In this document: positions 20,763-31,697 of the stretch, piece after piece | Position numbering within the stretch: the first letter of the stretch is position 1 | Layout: each line of letters begins with the position of its first letter | NCBI RefSeq assembly: GCF_031755915.1 | Contig: NC_083383.1 | Coordinates: 4,950,001-5,014,000, forward strand | Source of the DNA: Ziziphus jujuba | Lineage: Eukaryota > Streptophyta > Magnoliopsida > Rosales > Rhamnaceae | Length of the DNA stretch: 64,000 bases | Reading direction: 5' to 3' | Translations under genes and position numbers: made by a program | Notes under the pieces: model-generated | Database searches by the model: none | Seen by the model: the letters and a program-made list of their open reading frames with translations, nothing else | Told to the model about the DNA's origin: nothing

Positions 20763-21776
20763 TGATACAAACCTAAGACGACCTGCTCCTAAACCCGTAT
20801 TATACTAGCCCGGATCTTAATTAAGTTAAACTTCTAATGGAATTGACCTCAACCCCTAACCAACCTGTGGTTAGAAACCTTGGTATAATGTAGATGCCAC
20901 AATAGGGGATGGAAAACCTATTGACAAGTCAAGCTCAAACAACAAATTCTCTAATGGTGTTTTAGGTGTTCTCAAAGAACAAAGAGATAATTAATCTCAC
21001 AAGTATTTTCTCAATCAAATCAAAGTTGTATTCATATTGAAAAATAAGGCTTTAAATAGGCTTTGAAAGAAACAAAATAAACCCTAAAAACCCTAGGAAA
21101 AACCCCCCACACAATTAAATAAAAACTTTCCTAAAATTGTTTTTTCAATAAGTAAATAAATACAAATCCAAAATTAAAGATAGTTTCCTAAAACAAAAAG
21201 TAAAAACAAATTAGGAAACTAAATATGGTAATTTTCGGCTAGGTTGATAATGACCCTTCTTTAACCTAATTGGACTCCAAATCAGCTTCAATAGTCTTTG
21301 TGGAATGTAAAATAAGCTTATTATGAAGTTCCTCACGTTGCCCTTGCTTAGAAATATGAGAAAAGGCTAATACAGTAAAATACAGTAAAGCCAACAAGGA
21401 ATACAGCAAATTCGATCTTTCTTCCCCTTGTGGGCAAACCACCATGTTGTTTGGCTTTAAAGCTACTTTGGCTGGTTTCTATGACTCATCTACCATATGA
21501 ATTGAACCCATGAGAATGGGAATCCAATTCATACAACCCGACCTCCATATTGGCACTAAAAACATCACGGCTTCTATTACTTGTACGAGTAAAACAGGCC
21601 TTGGTTCATTAGATATAAGCACCCCCTCTTGAGTATGACTTATTCTTTGTATAAAGACAGCAAGATTGTCCTTGAACTTCTTGGCTTGGGCTCTAGCGAT
21701 CGGCCCCACCTTCATCTGTATTGGATCAGCACCCCAGTGGGTTGTCGGTTGAACCGTCTTGGGCGGATTCGCATCA
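20763..21776 (-). repeat. 5' LTR of G1, shared with a neighbouring gypsy fragment
   Basis: The LTR runs TGATACAAACC...TTCGCATCA on the + strand (1,014 bp). It belongs to the second LTR lineage (sense start TGATGCGAATCCGCC), like G2 and C. On its right side the sequence is integrase C-terminus in the same orientation, so this single LTR is the 5' LTR of G1 and also the 3' LTR of another copy. That is the arrangement left by unequal recombination of tandem elements. Confidence 0.85.
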
Positions 21777-22107
21777 CAAATCAACAACATTGAAGGTGGC
21801 ACTAACATTATACTCACCCGGTAGATCAAGTTTATAGGCATTGTCGTTTATCCTCTCCAAAACATGAAAATGTCCATCACCCCTCGGCATGAGTTTTGAT
21901 TTCCTTTGTTCAGGAAATCTTTCTTTCCTCAAATGCAGCCACACCCAATCTCCAGGTTCAAAGACCATTGGTTTTCTACCTTGATTAGCCACCTTTGCAT
22001 ATTGCTCGGTCCTCCTCTAAATATATGCCTTTGTCTTCTCATGAATCTGTTTTACAAAATCAGCTTTTTATTTTCTATCTAGATTAGCATGCTCACTCAA
22101 AGGTAAA
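21777..22107 (-). pseudogene. gypsy integrase C-terminal fragment next to the G1 LTR
   Basis: Minus-strand sequence encodes [20 protein letters not shown] and [21 protein letters not shown], the integrase C-terminal region. Upstream codons resembling [15 protein letters not shown] carry stops. The frame is open across the LTR boundary into 21776 and continues to 21479. The fragment is cut at 22107 by the copia-2 LTR. Confidence 0.82.
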
Positions 22108-22309
22108 TGTTGATGGAATTTGGTGTAGGTTTATGTTGTTGTACCCTAGAGCATAATCATTCAAGGTGTTAGTCAAGAATCATTGTTGTTGGTTTTTGGT
22201 TCTTGATTTTTTTTTTTTTTTTTTTGGTTTTGTTTCTGGTTTTAATGGAGGTTTAGGGTTCTTGAGAAGGTTGTTAGCTTTTGGGAAGAAGAAGAAAACA
22301 AATATAGTA

Positions 22310-22343
<34 letters not shown>

Positions 22344-23087
22344 AAAATTGTTATTTTTTTAAAATTTTTGAATATTACTTCCTCAACGTTTTCATTACAG
22401 TTTTCATACTTTTAAATACATCAAAAAGACAATAGACATGCTGCCATATTGAGCAATACATGCAAAAGCATTAAAAGTAACCAACCAAGCCAAACTACCT
22501 CAACTAACTTTAATCAATGTGCTGGGCATGCAAGAAACCTTCTTTAATGGGCAGTTAAGCTTGTCTGAGGCATTTGAATTTGAAAACCAGCTCCATTTTA
22601 CTTGAAAATTGGAGGAAGCCTTTTTGAATATTAAACTGTGTTCTAGCCAAAAATCAGATAAAACAAAGTCCATTTACCCATTCAAAAATAATCAAACCCG
22701 AGGCAGTTTTGTCCAGATTTCTGGGCAATAAAACTGCACAAGGGTTAGATTGTTTAGGGCTTAACTCAGCCTTCCCAGCTCCAAATTGGGCCATTCTTTT
22801 TGCTGCTGCTTCCTCTGCATTTCTAGTTTATTATATCCAAAATTCAGATCCAACTCCTAAACCTTCATCAACCGACATCCAAGGAAGTGGACTTATGTTG
22901 CTGGAAATACAATTCCAGCAACTAGACAAAAAGGCCCTAAGCTTTAGTTAATTGAGCTTAGGGCATTACAAAAAGGATATTGTTCTTAAACATTACAAGA
23001 TAAAATAAAATGCATAAATATAAATAATGTTTGGTCTTTGATGTTGCAAAATAAAGAGTGCAAGTGTAACCGAACTACATTTCAACA
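22108..23087 (-). repeat. 3' LTR of copia-2
   Basis: Termini are TGTTG...CAACA (980 bp). The left end TGTTGATGGAATTTGGTG resembles the end of the copia-1 LTR. It contains a T run near 22207-22225 and a GA microsatellite at about 22313-22340. A purine tract (complement of CTCCTCCTTGG) adjoins it at 23088-23098. Confidence 0.85.
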
Positions 23088-25175
23088 CTCCTCCTTGGTG
23101 TTCTTGCTTGAAATATTGAGAAGCTTCCTGAAGGTCTCAAATCTTGCTTTTGGAAGTGTCTTGGTGAAGAAGTCTACAAGGTTATCTTCAGTCTTGATAT
23201 ATTCCAAGCTTTCTTCTCCATTTTCTTCAAACTCCCTCAAAGAGTGATACTTTACCGGTATATGTTTTGTCCTTCCATGTTGAACGGGGTTCTTGGCTAC
23301 TGATATGGCTGAAGTGTTGTCACATTTGATGATGGTTGAACCCTCTTGAGGATAACGAAGGTCCTCCAATAATTTCCTAAGCCAAATGCATTGATTTGCA
23401 CATGAAGAGCAAGCAATGTACTCGGCCTTCGGCGGTGCTTTGAGAGGTTGTTGCTTGCTTCATTGCATTCCATGAGAATGGTCCACTACCAAGTGAGAAA
23501 AGATACCCCGAAGTGCTCTTCATATCATCCAAGCATCCAGCCCAATCACTATCCAAGTAGGCCATTAATCTCATCACATCTTGCCTATCATACCAAACTC
23601 TAAAGTCTTGTGTTCCTTTTAAGTATCGAATTCTTTTGGCACCTACAAAATGATTTGGGATGGTGCTTGCATATATCTAGACAAAACACATGTGGCATGC
23701 ATAATATCCGGTCTTGATGAACATACATAGAGTAAACTTCCTATCATGCTTCTATATAGGGTCGGGTTTACCTTTGGTGTGCCATCCTCCTTCTTGTATT
23801 TGTCTCCTTGGCTCATTGGTGTTGACATTGGCTTGCATTCATCAAGGTTGAACTTTTTCAAAAGATCTTTGATGTATTTCTCTTGAGATATGAAGATACC
23901 CCTAGAGCATTGTATCACTTCCACTCCAAGGAAGTAATTCATTTCACCAAGGCTTGACATGTCAAACTCCTTTTCAAGTTCATTTTTCAAAACTTCCACA
24001 TTCTTTTCATTTTCACCCGTGACCAACAAATCATCCACATAGAGTAAGATAACAATCATGCCTTCTTCATTCCTTATGTATAGTGTTGGCTCATTTGAAC
24101 TCCTCCTAAAGCCTTGGTAGATCAAGTAACCATCAATCTTGCCATACCAAGCCCTACGTGCTTGCTTTAACCCGTAAAGTGCCTTGTGTAGATGGTAGAC
24201 TTTGTCCTCATGTCCTTCAACAATGAAGCCCTTGGGTTGCTTGACATAAACCTCCTCTTGAAGCACACCATTCAAGAAAGCCGACTTTACATCAAGGTGG
24301 TACACCTTCCATGACATTGAGGCCGAGATGGATAGGATGAGCCTTATGGTCTCCATTCTTGCAACCGGTGCAAACGTCTCTCCATAATCTGCACCCGCTT
24401 GTTGTACATAGCCTTTTGCCACAAGCCTTGCCTTGTGCTTGCATATTGTTCCATCCAGGTTGAACTTGGTCCTAAAGATCCACTTTACACCAATTGGTTT
24501 CTTGTTTTTAGGTTTAGAAACCAAAGACCAAGTTTCATCGTATCCATTTCGGTTTGCATGGCTTCCATCCACTCTTTCTTTTGCATAGCTTCTTGAGCAT
24601 TGGTAGGATCACTCAAGGAAACATTGCACCTTTCATATATTTTGGACAATGGCCTTTCTCCTCTAACACCATCTCCAATCTCCAATTCGGCTCCAATCGT
24701 GTCAAGTGCATCCTTCTCATCATCTTCATTTTCTTCATTGTCATTGTCATTGGTTTCTTCTTCTTCATCATCCAACCGAGCATTATCTTCATGGACAAGA
24801 AGATCCTCCTTTGTCCAATCCCAAACAGCATCTTCATCAATCCTCACATCCCTTGTTACCATAAGTTTCTTGGTTTCCAAGTTGAAAACCCTAAAACCTT
24901 TGGTAACCTCACTAAAACCGACCAAGATGCCCACATTTGCCCTTTTGTCAAGCTTGTCTCTCATGTGTGCATGAACATGGAGAAAATAATACTTTCAAAG
25001 ATTTTTATGTTGTCCAAAGATGGTTTTTCTCCATACCATATCTCATAGGGTGTCTTGGACTCATTGGCTTTGATGTATGCTCGGTTTTGGATGTAGCTAG
25101 CCGTGTATATGGCTTCGGCCCAAAACTTCTTTGGCATGTTCTTCTCATGTATCATGCACCTTGCCATCTCCATCA
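23088..25175 (-). pseudogene. copia-2 pol: integrase end, RT, RNase H
   Basis: Frames at 24485-25175, 23643-24572, 23377-23577 and 23088-23369 form one copia pol with frameshifts and gaps. Integrase is recognised by [23 protein letters not shown] shows [21 protein letters not shown] and catalytic YVDDLLVTG. RNase H shows YLDSDWAGCLDD and the C-terminal [12 protein letters not shown]. Several breaks make it inactive; the closest in-window relative is copia-3. Confidence 0.88.
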
Positions 25176-25782
25176 AATTTGAGAACTTGGGAGGATTGTT
25201 TGCCACATGTTGAATTTGCTTATAATAGGTCTTTGCATTCAGCAACTAAGTTTACACTTTTTAAAGTTGTTTATGGTTTTAATCCTTTGATTCCATTAGA
25301 TCTAACACCTTTATCTTTACGTGAACGTGCTAATACAAAAAGCTGATTTTGTTAAGCAGATTCATGAAAAAACTAAGGCAAATATTAAGAGGAGGATCGA
25401 GCAATGTGCAAGGAATGCTAACCAAGGCAGAAAATAGGTTGTTTTTTAACCTGGGGATTAGGTTTGGTTACACTTAAGGAAGGAGAGATTTCCCGAACAG
25501 CATAAATCAAAATTGATGACGAGAGGCGATGGACCTTTTCAAGTTTTGGAGCGAATAAATGACAATGCTTACAAACTGGATTTACCAGGTGAGTATAATG
25601 TTAGTGCTACATTCAATGTTGCTGATTTGTCTCCTCTTGCTACAGGTGATGATTTTGATTTGAGGGCAAATCCTTTTCAAGAGGAGGGGAATGATGCAAA
25701 TCTGCCCGAGCTCACACAACTAACAACTCACTGGGGTACTGATCCGATACGGATGAAGACTGGACCGATCACTAGGGCTTAA
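25176..25782 (+). pseudogene. G2 integrase C-terminal half
   Basis: The sequence reads [18 protein letters not shown] and [14 protein letters not shown], the end of a gypsy integrase core. It continues after stops into [16 protein letters not shown] and [21 protein letters not shown] purine tract lies at 25679-25691, and the frame crosses into the LTR at 25692 up to TAA 25780-25782. In-frame stops near 25348, 25437 and elsewhere show decay. Confidence 0.85.
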
Positions 25783-26676
25783 GCTAAGAAGTTTAAGGAC
25801 AACCTTGATGCCTTTATCCAGAAAGTAATTCATTCTCAAAAGGGCTTGTCCATACCTAGAGATAAAAGACCTATTTTAAGCATCCAAGTGGTGGAGGCTA
25901 ATACATTGGACATTTTATATCAGACACCCATACATCGGACATTTTATATCGGACACTTTATATCGGACACCCATAAATCGGACATTTTATATCGGACGCC
26001 CATGCCTCGGAAATCTGACCTCAGACTTCGGACATCAGGCAGACATAAGTTAGCTCGGACAGACATAAGTTAGCTCGAACAGACATAAGTTAGCTCGGAC
26101 ATCAGGCAGACATAAGTCAGCTTAGTTGTCAAACTAGTCAATTCGTTTTCTAATTTGCGTTTGACTTTTTTTTGGGTTTTTATTTATTTATTTGATGGAC
26201 AAATAAGTTTAGGAAAGTTATTATTTTATTGTAAATTAATTAATTCCTACTTCAAAATAAGGGAATTAATTAGTCCAAATTAGATTAGGAAAGTATGTGA
26301 AATTAGGCAATTTCCTAATTGGATTCTATGTTGGCCGAAATTTCCTAATCCTTTTAGGGTTTTATTTTGTTCATTCAAAGCCTATTTAAAGGCTTATTTT
26401 CAATGAAAAAGGAGAAGCTTGAATTATATACAAAAAATTATTTGTGAGATTGAACTCTCTTTGTTCTTTTGAACACCTAAAACACCATTAGTGAATGAGT
26501 GTTTTAGTTTGACTTATCAATAGGCCTTCCATCACCTACTGTGGTGTCTTCATTATATACCAAGGTTTCTAATCACAGGTTGGTTAGGGGTCAAGGTGAC
26601 CATTAGAACTTGAACATAATTAGATCCGGGCTAATATAATACAGGTTTAGGAGCACGTCGTCCTAGGGTCGTATCA
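25692..26676 (+). repeat. 3' LTR of G2
   Basis: The LTR starts TGATGCAAATCTGCCC and ends GGTCGTATCA (985 bp). It is of the second lineage but has its own tandem repeats at 25909-26125. The last 500 bp match the other LTRs, including a TATA-like CCTATTTAAAGGC near 26382. Confidence 0.86.
25909..26125 (+). repeat. short tandem repeats inside the G2 LTR
   Basis: Two adjacent arrays: an imperfect unit of roughly 28-30 bp based on GGACATTTTATATCGGACAC, about three to four copies, and a unit of about 20 bp based on AGACATAAGTTAGCTCGG, about four copies near 26041-26122. Other LTRs in the window lack them. Confidence 0.85.
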
Positions 26677-26966
26677 ATGTCAGCTTTTCGCTGCCTGGTG
26701 CTGTAGTATGTTCCAAGGGTTGGGCTGTTTGCCCATTAAAGTGGTACATGAGCTGGGTTCAGAACATCATGAGACAGTTCGCTCCATATCTGGTGTGGTC
26801 GTTAGAACATTGAAAGGATGTTTTCCTAGTCTAAAAGGACCAAGAAGGACGTACCTCTAGTGTACTAGCTATCATGCCCATGGTAAATGCTAGGTAGCCA
26901 AGTACCAAGTGGATAACTGCTAAAAGGATCTGAGTAGTAAGCCCACCCTAAGATGAGTGCTCTCCT
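26677..26966 (+). pseudogene. rrn23: plastid 23S rRNA 3' fragment
   Basis: The sequence matches the last ~290 nt of plastid 23S rRNA, including GGTTGGGCTGTT and AGTTCGCTCCATATCTGGTG, with many CG-to-TG/CA changes. The rest of the gene is absent because G2 adjoins it. The 3' end is placed approximately. Confidence 0.88.
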
Positions 26967-27064
26967 AATCTGACTTCCCTAGAGCTTCCAATAGCACAAC
27001 TAAGATAGCGATAGGTTTTCTGCCCATGCGGGGGTGGAGCAGCAAAAGTTTTGAGAATTCAAGA

Positions 27065-27152
27065 CAAGATCACGGCAAAATGAGCCATTTATCATTACGA
27101 TAGGTGTTAAATGGAAGTGCAGTGATGTATGCAGCTGAGGCATCCTAACAGA
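27065..27152 (+). pseudogene. rrn4.5: plastid 4.5S rRNA, 3' end deleted
   Basis: The region ending CATCCTAACAGA matches plastid 4.5S rRNA, separated by about 100 nt from rrn23 as usual. The last ~15 nt are missing, and the 4.5S-5S spacer follows directly. Confidence 0.85.
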
Positions 27153-27375
27153 TCTTGTTCCTACATGACTTGATCAATTCGATCACGCACTTGCCATCTT
27201 TTTTCATTGTTCAACTCTTTGAGAACATGAAAAACCAAAAGCGCTGCCTTCCTTCCCAATCAATCCAAGGGACGGAAGGGCAGAGGTCTTTGGTGTCCCC
27301 TCCAATCAAGAATTAGGGCCTCACAATCACTACCAATATGCTTTTCTCTCATGCCTTTCTTCGTTCATGGTTAGA

Positions 27376-27496
27376 TATTCTGGTGTCATAGGCGTAGGGG
27401 AACCACACCAATCCATCCCGAACTTGGTGGTTAAACTGTACTATGGTGACTATACTGTAGGGGAGCCCCTGCAGACAAATAGCTCAATGATAGGAT
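27376..27496 (+). pseudogene. rrn5: plastid 5S rRNA copy
   Basis: A 121-nt sequence starting TATTCTGGTGTC and containing CATCCCGAACTTGGTGG. I count about 13 differences from the recalled angiosperm plastid 5S, several at former CG sites, which is high for this conserved RNA. Confidence 0.9.
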
Positions 27497-27795
27497 GATA
27501 AAAAGCTTAACACCTCTCATTCATATTACTTTATTTTTTCAATATGAAAAAATGAAAAGGTCATCTTATTCAACACCCTAATTATGGAATTCCTTCTCTC
27601 CTACTTCACACCTCGGAATGCACCATTCTTATATAGAAAAAGGTGCTTTCACATCTTCTTAACTCGAAACGACTGGGGAGAGGAAAGGTTCCTTTTTTTA
27701 GGGTACTCCTGGGAACAGATCCAGTGGAGACAAGGTGGGGCCTGTACCTTAGAGGATTAGAGCACATGGCTACGAACCACGGTGTTGGGGGTTCG

Positions 27796-28085
27796 TGATA
27801 CCAACCTAGGACGACCTGCTCCTAAACCCGTATTATATTAGCCCGGATCTTAACTAAGTTCAAGTTCTAATGGAATTGACCTCAACCCCTAACCAACCTG
27901 TGGTTAGAAACCTTGGTATAATGTAGACGTCACAATAGGGGATGGAAAACCTATTGATAAGTCAAGCTAAAACAACCAATTCTCTAATGGTGTTTTAGGT
28001 GTTCTCAAATAACAAAAAGATAATTAATCTCACAAGTATTTTCTTAATCAAATCAAAGTTGTATTCATATTAATCTCACAAGTAT
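27796..28085 (-). repeat. truncated 3' LTR of element B with filler junction
   Basis: The LTR begins TGATACCAACC but stops after about 275 bp, removing some 860 bp of LTR together with the integrase-end remnant. Positions 28071-28085 repeat TAATCTCACAAGTAT, present at 28026-28040, before internal sequence (CTTATTCATAATTAC) resumes. Confidence 0.88.
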
Positions 28086-29237
28086 CTTATTCATAATTAC
28101 TTTATTAACATCACCAAAGCTAAGATAAAAATTTATATTTTTCCTTTCTTGTCTTCCTTTTCCTTTCTCACTCACGGCCATCTCACCTTACTCACTCTCG
28201 GCTTTTGTACCAAATTTCTCACTCTTGGTTTTATTAAAATTTTTCCACATAACCTGAGTATTAGAAGACTTACCTTGGACAGCAAGCTCACCTTTTCCCT
28301 ATTGATTGGATGGTAGTCCACTTGGAATTTCATTTGGGAAGACATCTCCAATTTCCTTCAAAAGAGAAATCATTGAACTTGGCAATTCAAGTTTTTCAAA
28401 GTTAGTTTGATCATTAAAATAATTTTCTTTATAAATCATGACCAGAAAAGGTTTCTTACACTCAATAACCTTATTAATATCCCCTAAACTCAAATAAAAG
28501 TTGCTACTTGATCTTTCTTTTCTTTCTTTTTCTTTTTCTCTCTCGGATTGGCGCAAACCTTCGGATTTCCCTTCCTTCTCCAAGCTCTCAGGTTTGCCAC
28601 TTTCTTTCCCCTCTCTTTCAGTTTTTCCTTGATATTTCCATTCAATATGAGTCTTAGAAACCTTACCTTGATCAGAAACCTCATTCTTACCTTCTTGAAA
28701 GGATGGTGAAGCCGTTGGTGCCATACTTGGTTTTTCCTTGAGCCTTTCGGCTTCTCTCGTTTGTTGCATTTGTAATTGGTCTTTGTAAACCTCTTTAGGA
28801 GATAATGGTTCCAGCTTGACCTTCTTTCCTTTAAACCTTAAAACAATACTATTTTCTCAACCAAAATGAGTAGCATCTTTATCAAATTGCCATGGTCTAC
28901 CTAATACTATATGTCCAGCAATCATGGGAACAATATCACATAAGACTACATCCTCATATCTAACTATGCTAAATTTTACTTTGGCTTGTTTATTTACCCT
29001 CATCTCACCACTATCATTTAACCATTGCAACCTATAGGGTTCTGGATGTTTAATCGTTTTCAAGCCTAATTTATCAACTACAATGTTACTAATTACATTT
29101 GTACAACTTCCACTGTCAATAATCATACTACAAATCTTACCTTGAATTTCACATCGGGTGTGGAAGATGTTCTCTCTTTGAATTTCATCCTCATCTTTGT
29201 ATGCAACAAGTACTCTCCCAGAAAGCAAGTTTAATTA
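28086..29237 (-). pseudogene. element B protease, linker and duplicated linker module
   Basis: The protease frame (28857-29228) has MIIDSGSCTNVISN and GHIVLGRPWQFDKDATHFG, then TGA. The linker frame (28299-28769) ends at IPSGLPSNQ with TAG. The second linker module (28086-28298) is cut by the deletion. All lie in the same frame as gag, from which a TAA at 29235-29237 separates them, so gag and protease were once one frame, as in D. Confidence 0.87.
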
Positions 29238-30536
29238 AGCATTGGATGCTTGCAAGGTTTCGGGTTCATCTTCCAAGTCCTCCTCCTCTTGCTTGGCTTC
29301 ATCCTCACTTTCTTCACTTTCCGATTCTAGCTCGTCATTGTCCTTTAACACCATGATTCTTCTATTCGGGCATTGACTAGCGATGTGTCCTCCTCCCTGG
29401 CACTTAAAACACACAACATCATGAGTTCTAGAAGGTTTAGGATCTAATTTTACCTCATTATTTGGTGCTTGGACAGATTTGATTCTAGTCTCCTTCCTTG
29501 GCCAATTTGAACTTTCTTCTTTGACTTTCAGCTTTGGCTGGTTTTCATAGATGGGATTGTTCCTCCAGCCACTAGAATTGGACCTTCCACTGTTGGAAAC
29601 ACCTTTAAACCATGAGATTACACCCCTCCTCTTGAATTGGTGCTCAAGCTTAATGGCAACATGCAACATCTCCTCTAACTCCAAGTATTGTTGCAAATCT
29701 AGTTGGTTGGCTATCTCACGATTCAAACCACCAAGAAATCTTGCCATGGTTGCTTCTCTATACTCATTCATGTTTAACCTCATCATGAACATATCCATCT
29801 CTTTGTAATAATCCTCCACGGACCTAGTTCCTTGAGATAAAGATTGAAGTCTTTGATGCAGCAACCTATGGTAATGGGATGGCACAAACCGTTTCCTCAT
29901 GGCTCCTTTCATTTGACGCCATGTCGAGATTAAATCATCAGCAACTCACCTTCTGGTATTTTGCTCATTGGTCCACCATTGGAGTGCATAATTTGCAAAC
30001 TCCATTGCTACCAACTTCACGTTCTTACCTTCCGAATAGTTATGGCAGTCGAAAATCATCTCCATTTTTTCTTCCCACTCCAAATAAGCTTCTAGATCAC
30101 TTTTACCCATAAAAGGTGAGATGTTAACCTTGATATTTCCCAAATCATCATCTGTATCTTCCCTCCTATATCTTCCATGGCCAGATCTATCTTGGACAGC
30201 AAAATTTTCATCCATACCTTTCTCAGAGTGTCCACCGAATGGCTCCTCACCAAATTCCTCTCTCGATCTCTCGTGACCTCCTTGACCTCGGCCTCGTCCT
30301 CCATGGAATTCTTGCCTATTTCGTATATTCGGCATTCCTTGTGAGGCTTCTATCCTTCCCATTATTTGATTCACATGCTCAACTTGAGCACTAACCCGCT
30401 GTATTGACTCCAAAACAGCTCTCATGTCCACTTGGTCTCCGCTCCCGGTAGCTCGGGCATCGCCATGGAATGCTACGGACTCCTCCTCATTGATCCTCAA
30501 GGGTGGCTCTCCTCTCCTCATTCTTGATTCTGTCAT
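29235..30536 (-). pseudogene. element B gag
   Basis: The start is ATG 30536 (MTESRMRRGEPPLRINEEES). A TGA near 29946 interrupts the frame after NEQNTRR, and it resumes in the same frame (VADDLISTWRQMKGAMRK). The zinc knuckle CFKCQGGGHIASQC is intact, and an acidic tail (ESEESEDEAKQEEEDLEDE) precedes the stop. An Arg/Gly-rich box is present near residue 90. One nonsense change plus the terminal TAA make it defective. Confidence 0.88.
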
Positions 30537-31683
30537 GTTAGTATAATAATGCAATAGAAATAAAATAGGACCTTACAATTTCACTCCCTTATGTGTTTCA
30601 CTCAAATGAGGACTCGACACTCGTGTTCGCACACTTGTTTCGGCTTTTTACCCTTTTTTAAGCTCAACACTCTTGCCTTTTTCCACTTAATGAATTATCT
30701 CAAAGTTATAATTAAAACACCCACAAAACAACAATTAGATCACTAGTATGTTTTAATTAAACTTATCAGCAAAACAGCAGCAAAAAGTAGGCAATACCGA
30801 AAGAATCCAACAAATCCTAATTTTTCGGCTTTCTAGACAAAAAACACAAAATAATGGGAAAACGTTGGAATTTTTGAAAACTGCACCAGATGGTAGTAGA
30901 TTATGAGTTCAAGAACAAAATTCTAGAAAAAGAAATTCAAATACGAACAAGAATCAAAGAGAACAAAATTATAGAAAAGTGTCGGTTGTTGTTCTTGTAA
31001 TTCAGGTTTTGTATCAATTCCTTTAACTAATTTTAATCCAAATAATTTAAGCACCCAAAATCCAAATATCCAGCAGCAGAAATAATTTCCCAGCAATTCA
31101 AATATTCAATAAATAATCAAAAACCAGCAGCTCCAACAAATTTCCAGCAAACAAATCAAACTCCAACAAACCGAAATATTTTTCTGTTTTTTTTTTTTTT
31201 TTATTCGGCTTTACCTCTTTTTTTTTTTTTTTTTTTTCACTCACAGAACATAAAAAACTGCAGTAGCAAGAATAATAACCCCAATTACAATCCCTACTCC
31301 AAAACAAACACCAAACCCGTGACCTCCAAATAAACACAAATGTGCAGTTTTTTTTTTTTTTTTTAACTGTTGCCGCAAACTCTTTTTTTTTTTTTTTTTT
31401 TTGAATATATGAATGCAAATTTCTAAGACTAAAACAGCAAAGGAAAATCAAAAAAAACCAAAATTATCAAGAACAATGATAAAAGACAACCAACAAATTA
31501 GGAAACAAAAATACGATAAAACTAGGAAACCTAATTCAACTAGGAATGAATTTTTTTTTTTTTTTTTTTTAAGATGCAGAATGTGTATGGGATGGATGGA
31601 ACCTTAACCTAATGCTAAAATTCCAGAATAACACAAAAAACAAATAAAACAAATAAAGATAGATCAAACCTGAACAAAATTTA
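30537..31683 (-). other. element B leader with homopolymer tracts
   Basis: Non-coding leader of about 1.15 kb between primer site and gag. T runs on the + strand lie at about 31184-31202, 31217-31237, 31348-31364, 31382-31402 and 31550-31570. The flanking sequence is shared with G1, C and D while tract lengths differ. No gene. Confidence 0.75.
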
Positions 31684-31697
31684 GCTGTGATACCAAA

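Larger units (their letters stand above)
16077..21776 (-). mobile_element. Ty3/gypsy element G1 with RT and RNase H, integrase missing
   Basis: Reading on the minus strand from right to left: 5' LTR (20763-21776), primer-binding site, leader, gag, protease, RT and RNase H. It is cut at about 16077 before integrase by a junction to copia-1. It is the only gypsy copy here that keeps a complete RT. Its LTR ends and gag match elements A-D, so it is a candidate relative of the autonomous partner. Gag and protease contain stops and frameshifts. Confidence 0.88.
22108..25175 (-). mobile_element. Ty1/copia element, 3' half (copia-2)
   Basis: From right to left on the minus strand: truncated integrase, RT, RNase H and the 3' LTR (22108-23087). 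Its LTR abuts a gypsy integrase fragment on the left. On the right it breaks in integrase at about 25175, where gypsy integrase on the + strand starts. The gag, protease and N-terminal integrase are missing. Confidence 0.86.
25176..26676 (+). mobile_element. Ty3/gypsy element G2, 3' end
   Basis: Integrase C-terminal half and a complete 3' LTR lie on the + strand. The left end is joined to copia-2 inside both integrase genes, so everything upstream is missing. The right flank is plastid rrn23, beginning ATGTC at 26677, which would be the target duplication if it was an insertion there. Confidence 0.85.

Noticed and set aside
22709..22951. Small plus-strand frame in the copia-2 LTR
   Set aside because: It lies inside an LTR, antisense to the element, and has no family resemblance.
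24554..25048. 164-codon plus-strand frame over copia-2 pol
   Set aside because: It is the complement of copia RT and hinge codons; the minus strand has the clear pol motifs.
25909..26125. Repeat array as a CRISPR-like locus
   Set aside because: Repeats are directly adjacent, imperfect, without unique spacers, and inside a plant LTR.
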